Positions 36,499-47,954 of a DNA stretch of 64,000 nt are shown here, in pieces. Within the stretch, counting starts at the first letter, position 1. Each line of letters opens with the position of its first letter. Under the pieces are notes generated by a model that saw only the letters and a list, made by a program, of their open reading frames with translations, had not been told where the DNA came from and did not search any database. The position numbers and the translations under genes are program-made. This DNA comes from Ottelia alismoides. Its lineage: Eukaryota; Streptophyta; Magnoliopsida; Alismatales; Hydrocharitaceae. Location of the stretch: NCBI GenBank assembly GCA_037367405.1, contig JAZKJV010004148.1, positions 2,232,501 to 2,296,500 on the forward strand. The letters run 5' to 3'.

Positions 36499-38777
36499 TG
36501 TCTTCTATCTGCATAATGAGATGGTCCGAATCAGATCACTTGCAATTAACATTCAGCTGCCGTGATGAAGCTGGGATTCAAGTCAACCTCAGCATGTTGT
36601 GAATGGAGAAGGATGTAGACTGTAATCGACTCCCATTCACAACAGCGGACGTGGGACAAAAGTGATCCCAGTTTATTGGGTGGCCAAGAGAAAGGTAGAA
36701 AACGAGGAGTCTGGAGATCGATCCGCAAAGTTCGGATCAGGTTCTCGGGAATCGCCTCGAATTTATTGGCGGAGTTGAGTTCAGGGAATCGATGTGGGTG
36801 TCGGCATGGTCCCGACGGAAACCATCCATGGATCAACTTCGCGAAGTACAAGAGAGGATCGGATGTTGGATAAAAGATACGATAGTCAACGAGGAATAAA
36901 AGGAGTGTAAAACAGTAGAGAGGCTCGGCTGAGCGGGGTGGTCAAAGGGAGAAACAACAAAATGTGCGCAAATGCGTGGGACTTGATCTTTGAACCTTAA
37001 TCTAGATCCATACAAACACAATACAAAATCGGGTTCACCAACTCACGCCATGTGAAGCCGTGAAAGCTCGGCTATTTATTATCTTTTCATTTTTAGAGTT
37101 GTGATTTTTAAGCATATCTTATAACAAGTCCTTAGTACGCTACCCTATAGGAGAGAGAGTACTGCTGGAAGAGTATCCCGTACATGTCATCCTCCTGTGT
37201 AACCTGTAGTCTGTACTTTTTGGAGTCCTTGTAACCCTTCCTGGATCCCTACTCAGCCAAAGAAAAGAGAGAGGAAGCCAATAGGCGAAACCAATACTTC
37301 GGTTCTCGCTCGCAACGGAATCACCCGTGAGCATGCAAGAACCTACTCGGACGCAGGACAATGAGACAGACACCCCCGTGAAGGCGTGGCCTATGCTCAA
37401 TACTTCGGACAGGGTCGATGCTCTCACAATAGAGAGTCACCATTGGTGACCAAGTCCTACTTGCCTACGTACGATAGAAGCGCCATTACTTCGGAAATCC
37501 AGGCGATACACAAGGCAGTTGTAGACTGGGTTTTGGGCTTTAATCCTTAGGGGGTTGCACTCGCTCAAGGGAGTAGGGTTTTGGTCCCCCTCTAAGGTAC
37601 CTGAAAACAATGAGGGCTTTATGAACCCGGTACAATGATAGTCCATTACAGATTTTAATTAAGGTCAAAGTTTATTTAGCAGTCCCCTTGTTTTAGTTTT
37701 TTGGGTTTTCACTTTTTTTTGAGTCTGTTTCATACCAGCGCCTAATGTTTTTGTAGATTTTCATTTAAGTCCTAGGTGCTCAAAATCAGAGGGAGATAGC
37801 GGAAAAACCGTGCAAGTGGTTCCATGATGGAAATCTCACCATTGAACCGAATGATGCATGCTGATTTAGAAGACTTACAGTGCATCCCAGCTCTCTCTAT
37901 GTGGTATGCAAAACAGAATTTTTAAGCCTATCTACATGTCGGTATGCAAGGCACAAAATCGCCCTAAACATTAGCTGCTATTAGCGTGAAGAACCGTAAG
38001 TCGCTCATTTATCTCTAGCCCAAGAGGGTCCGGTCTTGGCTCACCCCTCCTCTGCTCAACAAATTGAGGGTAGGAGAAAGCGCTTTACAGGGCTCGCTAC
38101 GGCACAGAGGGCTAAAAGATAACTGAGCGGCTTGTTTAAGTTTGACTAGATCCAAGCGAAGTAGACTATAGGAACATGCATTCTTATTAATGTTTGGACC
38201 TAACTACCGAGTCAAGCAACCTATATCTAGGGGCTCCAAGCACACAAAACAAAGTAAAAGAAAGGCGGAAAGCTCAAAACTTCGGAAAACAAAGAAAATA
38301 AAGCGATAAAAACTCGAAAAGCCGCGATGAGGCCCCCAGGTGAACAATCACCCGGGCACTGGACCTCATTGTGAAGAGTAGAGTCCTGTTTAATTACATG
38401 CCAGAAATGTCTCTCTCTCACCATGAATTACAAACTAAGTAATCCTAAGTGTTCTAGCTCTAACTAATGCCCCTCTTTTTGCTTCCTTGGTGCTCTCTCC
38501 AGATGGTCGTGAGAAGAAGACCATCCTCCTCCGAGCTTGGCTGCATTGGCCTCCTAAGAAGCCATCCTCGCGTGGCGGGCCCTCGCATCAAAATCACAAA
38601 AAGAATGCATTAGTAGAGCTCAATCAATCAAATGGAGCAGAGAAAATAATCACAATAAGTGAATAAATGAAGCCTGGTGATTAATAGCAATAAAAATAGC
38701 TGCTCACAAGAATGAATGATGAATCAAGATTTTTTTTATACAAGAATGACAAAATAAATTAGGCTATGCTCATTGCT
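36499..38777 (-). other. Leader of E1
   Basis: 2.3 kb between PBS and gag. It matches the leaders of B and D in two places (around 37020-37070, and around 37530-37600 with TTTTGGGCTTTAATCC). No ORF with a known family. It probably contains packaging and dimerisation signals; that is inference from position. Confidence 0.6.
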
Positions 38778-38794
38778 CCCCGGCAACGGTGGCA
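38778..38794 (-). other. Primer-binding site of E1 (tRNA-Asp type)
   Basis: Plus strand CCCCGGCAACGGTGGCA, so TGCCACCGTTGCCGGGG in element sense, two bases from the LTR end. Plant tRNA-Asp would give TGGCGCCGTTGCCGGGG; two of 17 bases differ. Athila elements use tRNA-Asp for minus-strand priming. Confidence 0.88.
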
Positions 38795-38796
38795 TC

Positions 38797-41700
38797 TGAT
38801 AACCGCAAATGTTCAGCGAGGGTCACCATAATAAATGTATCAAGTGTCGCTGAGGTGACCGCTCACCAAACATTGGGTTGACCAGCAATTAACCCACAAC
38901 CAAAGAATAAAACAATCAAGCTCAAAAAGAAATGTGAATTAATCTTTATTTACTCTACCATAAAATGCACAGTGACAAGCATGTAGAGGTCGAACCATAG
39001 AGTGCAATACAAAATACCATAGCCTACATGTATCTCAGAGTCATCCATATGTGAAGTGGGTTTTTGATTTTTAGAATTTTTTATTTTTTTATTTATTATA
39101 TATATATTATATTTTTTCTATATATAATTAGATAATATATATATATACATATAAAATATAAATATGTAAATACATGTATACCCGTAGAGTGTTAGTCTAT
39201 AGCTTGTAATACATCCAATATATATAGATATATAGGTATATATAAGCATAGATATTATATATATATATATTTATTTATTTTTTTTATATTAGGGTTAATA
39301 AATAGATATATAAATATATATATATAAGTAATGGGATATATATATTATTTTTTTTGGCTATGCATACATATACATAAAGAGGTACTATAATATTTATAAA
39401 AATACTCAAAAATAATCAAAAAATCAGGAAGAAAGTCTTTTTGGGGTTTTCATGATTTTTTACTATTTTTGTGATTTCTGGGCATTTTTCCAAACATTTT
39501 TAGTAATTTTAAATAGCAAAATAAGAGCAAACAATGGAATAGGGTCTGGTTGTAAGAAAATAGGCATTAAAAATAGCTAACAGCCTCAAAAATTTTCCAC
39601 ACTATTTTTCTAATAAAGATAATAAAATATAGCATAAATAGGGACTGAGTTCATATTTTTTCGATTTTTCTTCGATTTTATACATTTTTTTGAAGTTTTT
39701 GGGTGTTTTTGAATTTTTAAGGTTTTCTTTTTGAGATTTTTAGGGATTTTTGGATTGACGCTGAAATAGGTCAAAATACACCCTAGCTAACTTTTTTGGG
39801 ATTTTTCGAGGGGTTTTATTATTTTTTTGGTATTTTATAAGCGAGACAGTAAATAAAAAGCATATTTTTGATTTTTAATAAATGCAAAAATGCAACAAAA
39901 TTAAAAATTAAAAATATAGCGTGCAAGAACAACGAAACAGGAGCTTATGTCTATTTTTGTAAAATTTTTCGAAGAAATATGAAGCACAAAATAAATAGAT
40001 AAAGCATTCAAAAATTAAATGGCCTGGCAGGGGTATTTTTGCAAATAGAATAACTGACAAGGGAATACATGCAAAAATTACAGTAAAAATGAACGTTAAC
40101 GTTTATTTTTAGGACCATTTTACAATTACAAAAACACGGCAGGGTTTAAGTGCAATTTTCGCGCGCCTCACGTGGGTGCTGCACGTGAGGTGCGGAGGGA
40201 CTAAAAAGTAAATACACAAATATCAGGGGGTGTTCTGCAAATTTTACAAGTTATTTACAACTTAACCTTTTATTTCTAGTATTAAAATATAAATACAAAA
40301 AGTGGGGGGCTAGATGTGAAATTTACCCCCTAAAGACGCTTCATCCTGCAGCGCTGGATGCGCCACCTATCCACGTGTCGTCCATCGGTCAGCGGATACC
40401 GGTTCGTCGATGAAGGGCTTGGATTAGACGATATGAGCTGATCTGACGGTGCACGCGTGTCTTCATCGGACGGTTGTCCTTCAATCTGGGCCTCACCTCC
40501 CGATTCAACGGTGCAGGAGGTGACTGGAAGAACGGGGAAGAAGCTCGCCCCCGGCGAGCTTCGATCGAGCAGCACGGGCTCCTCCGGGCAACTCCCGCGC
40601 ATCTAAAGCACTCTGGACGTAGCTGGGAAGCTTCCGCGTCGACTGATGGTGTTCGCATGGCTCCTGGAGGTCCGAGTCGCTCGGTCAAGGTCGGAGAAGA
40701 AGGGGGCCCCTAGGAATCTCTTCCTGGATCGATTCGAGCCCAGATGGGCTCTATCCTTCGTTGTACCTGCATAGGAAGAACCGCGGGCAAGAGAGCTACC
40801 TCCTCAACACGGGGTTTTGAAGCTGCGACGCAAAATGAAGGGGGGCGGAGGGGCTCCGGCGAACGGCGGAGGTGGAGCCCCGATTCGCCAAGACCAAGGG
40901 TCCTGGGTTGAACAAATGGGTGCGATCGATGGAGAAAGCATTGAGGTTTGAAATGGGATGAACGAGGCTGTCAGAGACAGGCAAGACAATGGGGGAGAAG
41001 TCACCGGAGCCGAGCTCCGGCGAACTTCGAATTTTTGGTTTTAAGCTAAGGGAATTAACTACAGGCTAATCTAACTACTGGAATGAAAAACTAACATTAA
41101 AAACTAACTAAAAAGCATAGAAATGACAGCTCTTATACCTGGGGGCCTCCAGGGAGCAGGGCGGACGCCGGAGCTCCGCCGCGTCAAAATCTTCCTCCCT
41201 CCGGCCGATTCGAGACACCAGCACACACCCCCTGTCACGAGGAATGTCCCTGGACTAGAATCAAGGCTTGAGATCGGATTAAAAGTGGCCAAATTCGAGG
41301 AAGGAGGCGGAGCTACTTATTTATACACATTGGCAAGGGGCCTTATTAACCGGCGATTATTGACTGATCCAATGAGTAACTAATTGATCTAAGATTTTGG
41401 CGGGCATCAGGGATGATTAGAGGACAATTCTTGTGAAGGAAGCGAGCCTGAACGATGGAAGGGATGGCCGCAAAAATTGGAGGAAAATTGGGGAGTTGAC
41501 AGTTCAGAGGCGCAGGGCTTTGGATGGGACAGTTGACCAGGGGTCAACGAAGGCCGGCTCGCTATTGGTCCACGTAGGCCGCTAGCCGCCAAAATAAGAG
41601 ACCTGATTAGAGATTGATTTATTTGACATAGCAAACGATTTTATTATTTTTTTCATATAAAATAAAAAATGTTTATTATTTCCTCTAGTATTTAATTATG

Positions 41701-42907
41701 ATTTTTATTGAATTTTTCGAGGTGTTTTATTATGGTTTTAATTTAATAATGTGTAAAGTATGTATTTACAAGTATTTTTGGGTATTTTATTTTTAATTTG
41801 TTTATTTTCTTTTATTATTTTATTGGCTTATTTTATAATTTTATAATTTATTTTTGTGAGTATAAAGGTATTTTTATTTAATTTTTAGGAGTTTATTTAC
41901 ATTTTTAAATAAATAGGTATAGGTATATGTAGGTATCCTTATAGGTATTTTACCTATGTGTTTTGTATTCTTAATTTATTTAATGTATTTTCTTGATTTT
42001 TATTTTGGATTTACATTTTTAATGATTTGTGCATAATGTATGCATTATTATAAAAATATAAAAGAATAAAAGAACCAAGGAAGAAAATCCCTTTTATTTA
42101 TGTAAAGATATATAGTACAGGTGTTTTGTCTATGAATTTTGTAGACTTATTTTATTTTTGAAATTATTTTTGTTTTTCCTTTACTTTTAATGTGTGTATG
42201 CATTATATACATCATTTACAAAATTATAAAAATATGGATTTATAAAAATAATGAATAAAGAATATTTTAATCAATCCTATATACAAGAAGGGCCAAAAAC
42301 CTAACTTCTGCATATGGACTCCAAAAATTATGAAACTAATTTTATTAAATAGTTCTTGGAATGCTATATATAATTAAAGGTGAGTTTGGGTGATTTGGAG
42401 TTTTTATTTGCAAGATATGGGTCTGTGAAGTTGAGATTTTGGCTTTTTATTCTGTGTATAAAATGTACATTGAGTATATTTTTTCACAAACTCAATTTTG
42501 TAATTTTATTTACATTATTATCTACAATTTTCATGTACAAAGTTTCTTTATTTGATGAATAAATAAGTATGTACAAAATAGGTGTCAAAAATGCATAAAT
42601 GAGTGAATAAATAAATGAGGTATTTATTGTACACTGGCCCTTATCTCCCCCTACTTTATTCCTTGTCGACCAATACCATACTGGCCTTGGTCTCGGGGTT
42701 TGGGTCATAAAATATTTGCAATATTTTATTCCTTTTTCTTTTCTCCTCTTTATTCTATAATTTTGGCATTAAGAACCTTATTTAATGTATAATTAATACA
42801 AGGAATCATGAATGTTATTATGTACAATTTGATGTTATTTACATGCATTTGCTGGGGTTTTTGAGGCCAAAATGATAGAATAAAGGTGATGAAATGGAGA
42901 TTCATCA
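38797..42907 (-). repeat. 5' LTR of E1
   Basis: TGATAACC...ATTCATCA, 4,111 bases, without the plastid insertion. It aligns with 22769-27644; in a 180-base sample around 40346-40530 I count about 11 differences, fewer elsewhere. It carries the G-box hairpin at 40163-40193 and the promoter at 41317-41568. It is followed by TSD GGAAC. Confidence 0.95.
41317..41568 (-). promoter_or_regulatory. LTR promoter of E1 (5' LTR)
   Basis: Minus strand: CCAAT (reverse of 41564-41568), paired W-boxes (plus-strand TTGACC 41533-41538, GGTCAA 41542-41547) and TATA box GTATAAATAA (reverse of 41317-41326), then AGCTCCGCC. The distance from the W-box pair to TATA is about 207 bp, against about 203 bp in element A. 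This copy would drive gag-pol transcription. Confidence 0.6.
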
Positions 42908-42912
42908 GGAAC
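42908..42912. other. Right target-site duplication of E1
   Basis: GGAAC, identical to 22764-22768. After it the E2 LTR resumes with CTCGAGCC. Confidence 0.95.
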
Positions 42913-44639
42913 CTCGAGCCTAGGCCCCGCTCCGCCTTAATCTATTGGAAAGAACCTCAAACTCTTCCTCTGTATTTTTCTTTTATTTTTGCTTAATTAA
43001 TTAGGTCGCTACACCTCTCTCCGTCTTCCATTGACTGCTCCTCGAGCTCCGCCTCACATCCACCATCCACGCACTTCATTCCGATCACGTTTTTCTTTAT
43101 CCACCACCTAAACACCTCCTCCACCTTCATCCCGCTCGCCGGAGACGAAGACCATCGAGGCTCCATCCCCTTTCGCTCACATGCCCTCAATTTCACTCAC
43201 ACACACAAGTCCTCTACTTTGGTTATGCAATTTAACACTGTCGGTACTCGATCTTTCAATGGTCGGAAGTCATCGCTGGAGCTTCTCCGCCAATCTTGTT
43301 TCCAGCCTACGTGCTTCGCCATACTCATCCAGACATGCCAGCTGCTTCGCCGAGCTTCAAGGTTTCTGTCCAGGTGGTCAAGAGCAGATGGGGACCTTCA
43401 CCGGAGCAAGAGAAGAGCAGCGGAGCTTGGGCTCCATCGCCGGAGCTCGAACATCACTGCCAGCCGCAAATGAGGAAGGAATATCAGGTGTCGTTGGATG
43501 CTCCCTCCTGGAGTTCATCCTACAGTGCTGACTTAGCCACGCGTGGAGACGATAAGTATACAGTGACCGTTGGATCCTCACGATCCAATGGTCCACAGAC
43601 GTCTACGCGTCAGCATCAGATGCTTCCCCGAGCCTCAGCACCAGACTAGTAGGTTCGGGTGCTCCGAACCTATCCCGAGCCCAAGCTTGGAGGCTTGGCC
43701 ATTCCGAAGCTAGCCGAAGCAACCCGAGCCTTCTCCGAGCCTCAGAGCTGCCTGATCCTGGAAGAGCACGTGCATATCACGTGCTCTCTGGGCAAATTTC
43801 ACATAGGCCAACCGACTTCTTCAATATTGTATACAGGTCCTAGACCACGTGCCGACCACGTGCACAGTGGGTATTTTGCATTTATACCCTCACGGGTTTT
43901 CATAATTGCAAAAATGCCCCTATGCGTATGGGTATTTTATAGGGAAGATCCCGAACTTTCTTTTATTTGCATTTTAGTCCCTCCCAGAGACCTGTTTGTA
44001 GTTATCTTTTATGTTTTTCTTACAGTTATGCCATTGTCTTCTTTCATGCATATCTTGAGCATCGTACCTGTGTTTCAGTTGATTTCAGTTTCATTTCGAA
44101 GCGTGCTTGATGATATTTTTGATGGAATATTTATTTCTTAGTTTGGACACTATGATTCTTAGTATTATTATAATAGCAAAGTGTCTTTGATTGCTTAAGC
44201 TTATGCCTTGTTTAAATTAACCATCAAGTTTGTCACTTGAAATTAAACCCGAAATTGATTCATTTTTGTAATTGCTCATTATTCTGATCTGGGGCATGTT
44301 CTCATTGCATTTCATCGCATCTTATTGCATGAATAAAAAATAAAACAAAAAATGCAGGTTTTATAATTGCTTGATGCATTGTTTTGCCTCCTTGCATTGT
44401 TTGACCTATGGTTCTCAAACTCAACACTTAATTAATGAATGAAAGTCTGAATAATCACGAGAGAGGCTCGTGTCCCTGCGTTCGACCTTGGTTTCTTACC
44501 AAGTAAAATAAATTCATGACCATCCGATTCTATTTAACTTAGCATTTAGATGGTCTTTTGATGGACCGAATCCAGCCCGACTGCAACGTCCTTAAGTGCT
44601 AATTCCGCACTCTTAAAGGGCAAAAATTACGGTTCGTCA
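42913..44639 (+). repeat. 5' LTR of E2, right part
   Basis: Aligns with 49209-50936 and ends GGTTCGTCA just before the PBS. It contains the TTGGATC palindrome at 43565-43593, the inverted G-box pair GAGCACGTG/CACGTGCTC at 43764-43786, two more G-boxes at 43846-43862, and modules of 'TTTGCATTT...CCCT'. ORFs at 43181-43649 and 43659-44141 have no family and differ between the LTR copies. Confidence 0.88.
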
Positions 44640-44641
44640 AA

Positions 44642-44659
44642 TGGCGTTGTTGCCGGGAA
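44642..44659 (+). other. Primer-binding site of E2 (tRNA-Asp type)
   Basis: TGGCGTTGTTGCCGGGAA, two bases after the LTR end. It matches the tRNA-Asp complement TGGCGCCGTTGCCGGGG with a few mismatches. Same primer class as E1. Confidence 0.88.
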
Positions 44660-45673
44660 CACGACTCATTTTTAATATTATTTGGATTTTTATTTATTTA
44701 ATTAAGTGTTTCTTTTTTATAGGTCAAGTTGTCCATTTGTCTTGCATTATAAAATTTTCTTCTCGATCGATCCCGAACCGTTGCTTTTGTGACAGGGCCC
44801 TTGATGATTCAAGGAGGCGAGGAGCAGGAGCTTCCCGCTGCGAGGAGCCACAAAAGCATGCTTGGAGCAAGTCAACAAGAAAAGAAAAAAATGTGTCATT
44901 TTTGCATATCATTTTTTATCATGTAATAATCATCTTTACAGCGGTCTTCGATCGAAGACTCGCGATTGTAAATAAACGAATGTGGTTGTGTGGGGATCGT
45001 CCCCACTTGAGTGTTGACCTAGGACCAGGCACACGGCTCTTCGAGCTTATTTTATCATTCATTTTTTATGTGCTTGTTCGTAGGTAGAACACACTTAAAT
45101 ATAAACGCACATAATCTCGCTTCACTTGGCCAAATTTAAAAGGCATTCTTACTTGCTAATAGAAGCATGATTAGGTGCAGCTTTTTGATCGACTTGCATA
45201 CATATCATATTGGTTTTCAAAATAGTCCAAGTCTTCAAGCATTTTTGTCAAGTCACTGCATGTTTTATCGCTTAGCTTAGATCATGGTTTTTATCGAATA
45301 CATGGTTTTTCTCGATTTCCCCTCCTAGCTTGATCACCTAGGTTAATGGAAAATGGGGATGAACAGTAGACGATGATTGCTTGATTTATGTGCTCACCTT
45401 AATTCAGTGACAACCTAAAGAAAAATAATTGGGACTGTTAATTGCAAGTCAACCTAAAAATGGAGTAAAATATTGTTTTGGGAAAGCAACAACCTCGTTT
45501 ACGCAGTTGATTTTAATTAGCATCTCTTTCATGTAAAATAAAATATTTTAATCACCAATAAAACTGACAAGATAATAAACGAACCTCGGTTGGTTTCATG
45601 TGCAAGTTGGTGAAATTGAAGGGTCTTGCATGTTTGATTGAGCCATGTTTGCTCCGACACCCTCCCCTGAGCC

Positions 45674-45822
45674 TTAGGGCATGTTTGGTTGCAGGGTTGG
45701 GCAGGGTTGGGTTGGGCTGGGTTGGGCTGGGTGAATAGTAATCTGTGAGGAGGAAGTACCCTTGTGAATAGTAACCAGGGTTGGGCCAACCCTGCCCAAC
45801 CCTGCAACCAAACAGGCCCTTA
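45674..45822. mobile_element. PIF/Harbinger-type MITE
   Basis: 143 bases (45677-45819) with terminal inverted repeats GGGCATGTTTGGTTGCAGGG and its partner beginning GGGCCTGTTTGGTTGCAGGG, extending through GGGTTGGGC repeats. Flanked by 3 bp TTA duplications (45674-45676, 45820-45822). The TTA target and GGGCCTGTTTGGTT-type ends fit Tourist/PIF-Harbinger MITEs. No coding capacity; moved in trans by a transposase elsewhere. Inserted in the interior of E2, so younger than E2. Confidence 0.9.
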
Positions 45823-45920
45823 GTCACTCCATTAATCTCCGGAGATTCATCCACTCACTTGTATATCCATCCTTCTTCTTCGTTCACCTTGGAACTCTTC
45901 CAACATTAAATCTCCATCTT

Positions 45921-46134
45921 TATACTTAGGCTAATCTCAACCTGAGTATAGGGGGGACCCAAGTCCCTGTGATTTTCTCCACCCATCTTTCCATACCTTT
46001 ATACTTAGGCTATTTCTAACCTAAGTATAGGGGGAGCCCTCTTTAGTTCTCGTATATTTCTCTATATTTAAATGGACCTATGGACTTGTATCATCTAGTG
46101 CTATGAGGACATAGCAAAGTTTAAGTATAGGGGG
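45921..46134 (+). other. PPT-like hairpin array of E2
   Basis: Unit 1: TATACTTAGG (45921-45930) with CCTGAGTATAGGGGGG (45941-45956). Unit 2: ATACTTAGG (46001-46009) with CCTAAGTATAGGGGG (46020-46034). Unit 3: GAGGACATAG... followed by TTTAAGTATAGGGGG, a decayed form of the long hairpin. Same order as in E1 and E4, although this element has no pol. Confidence 0.85.
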
Positions 46135-47942
46135 TATACCATATATACAATATATTTACTTTAGCTATAATCTGAAAAATTTGAAAAATTTAAAACTTTT
46201 TGGCTAAAAGTAAAATCCTTTGAACTAAGTGGACTCAATGGTTTTCATGGCTTTCTATATTATGTTATACTTTTTTTATAAAAATTTTTTTGAAAATGAT
46301 TTGAAAAATGAGTTTCCCTTGTTTTGAAAAATCTTTTGAAAATCTTTTGAAAACTTTTTCTTTATCTGACGTGGTATTGAAATTTTCACTCTCTTTTCAA
46401 GGAAAGTTGAGTCTAACATGTGTTCTAACCTTTAATTAAAAATCCATAAAAATGAGAAAATCCAAAAATCCTTTAAGAGTCATTAGTGACTACTAAGCCC
46501 AAATAAGTAGCCGCGTTCAGTGAGGGTTCGCCCTTAGCAGAGTGGGTGGTTTAGAGGACATCGCGTAAGGCCCCATCCTCAAGCAACGGGCTCCGGCCTG
46601 TACTTACACCCATACTGGCTGAATGCAGATGCATCTACTTAATTGAGTTTAGGTAGTCATAATATCTCTTAAAGTTAAAAAAATGTGTTTTTGAATGAAG
46701 GAGTTGGATTAATCCTCTACAATCACACTTCCGCCTAGGATCTGAAATGTTCAAGAAAACTTGATTTTATGAGGACTTGAGATTTTAGGTTAACCAGCCT
46801 TAGCCATTCAGGTCTTAGACTTAATCATCCATATTCCCCTAGATTTCTAGATTATCATGCTATATTTCATGCTTAGTCTCAGACCATTAAGAATATGATC
46901 AGCACATCACATGCACGACTACGATATCGATGAGATGAGTTGACTCTTCAGTTGAGGGACTGGGATGAGGGATTCAAGTGTGGACTTGATCTAATGATAC
47001 TCGAGGATGGGATAAAATCTTTGAAGGCTTCATGAAACCTGAGTGTCAACAATTTTAGCCAGTATGAGAACTTGGTTCTTACACTAATCTCTTGACATTG
47101 ACCTAGGTGCCAGGGTGTGAAATAAATAAAAAATGTTGATCAGTGTGCGCCAACTCTTGGTAAAAGCAGTGGAGCTAGCCAAAAATACTACAAATCAATG
47201 AAATGTCAAAGAAAAGAACTCATTCCACAAAATTACATATCAAAGAGCTTCCACCAAAGGCGAGCACTCCCAACCATATCAAAGTGCCCACTTGGACGAC
47301 CGCTATTAGGACCAGGAGTCGGGCTTGCACCAAAAAAGGGCTCTGCATCGTAAATGCTACAAGTCTGGGTGTAGAAGGTACGATAGGTACTCAAAAAAAG
47401 ACACCTCGGTGTATTCCCAGGAAAATAAGTGCAGACAGCCCCAACTTCTTTTGACGGACGCACTGATCAACACCAAAAAAAATATGTTGCGTTATAAGGC
47501 ACTAAGAGAGGATCCTTGTTCAAATGAGAGGGAGAGAAGAAATTATACACTCCCATACCCTCTATTACTTGCCTTCCATTTCCATTTTTAAGTCTGACAA
47601 CTAAAGATATGGTGGACTGAACGCAAGATTTGATTTATTCCCTAGTGTTGAGGATTGGGTCCTTAGGAGAGTTTTTCAGACCAAGACCTTGGGTGAAGAT
47701 TTGACTCTACTCTCGTGAATGCAATCAACACTAAATATCATACCCTTAGTCTATATGTATATCAGAGAGAGTCTGGATAATTAGAGGAATTGGGTGCATC
47801 TTGATTAAGGTTGGGTTGAGCTCTAAAATTTTGGATCTCTAAAGTTGAGTGGACTTGAACAGATTGGATCCTATACTCACATGCACAAGGGGGTTAATCC
47901 AGTTTATTCATTCTCTTTGATGCTTGAGGAAGAGCATAGTTT

Positions 47943-47954
47943 AAGTATAGGAGG
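47943..47954 (+). other. Polypurine tract of E2
   Basis: AAGTATAGGAGG directly before the 3' LTR start TGATGAAACTTG. Confidence 0.88.

Larger units (their letters stand above)
22769..42907 (-). mobile_element. Athila-type Ty3/gypsy retrotransposon E1
   Basis: A 20.1 kb element on the minus strand with LTRs of 4.1 kb (5', right) and 4.9 kb (3', left, enlarged by a plastid insertion). The TSD GGAAC is perfect. Order in element direction: 5' LTR, tRNA-Asp-like PBS, 2.3 kb leader, gag, PR, RT, RNase H, IN, hairpin array, about 2.3 kb 3' UTR, PPT, 3' LTR. The RT motif FMDDFSVYG, the integrase lacking a chromodomain, and the PBS place it in the Athila lineage. Gag has frameshifts and pol has three stops, so it cannot move by its own proteins. 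There is no env-like ORF between pol and the PPT. Confidence 0.95.
44660..47942 (+). other. Internal region of E2, non-coding
   Basis: 3.3 kb with no gag, protease, RT or integrase similarity in any frame. The first part (to about 45530) resembles an Athila leader and is partly shared with D. From about 45900 it is 3' UTR with the hairpin array. The ORF at 44641-45087 begins in the PBS and has no recognisable domain. The remainder (46140-47942) holds AT-rich sequence and short unrecognised ORFs, for example 47203-47454, which I do not call as genes. Confidence 0.7.

Noticed and set aside
43659..44141. 160-residue ORF with hydrophobic stretches
   Set aside because: LTR sequence of E2; the copy at 49954-50469 is similar only at the level expected of paired LTRs, and no family is recognisable.
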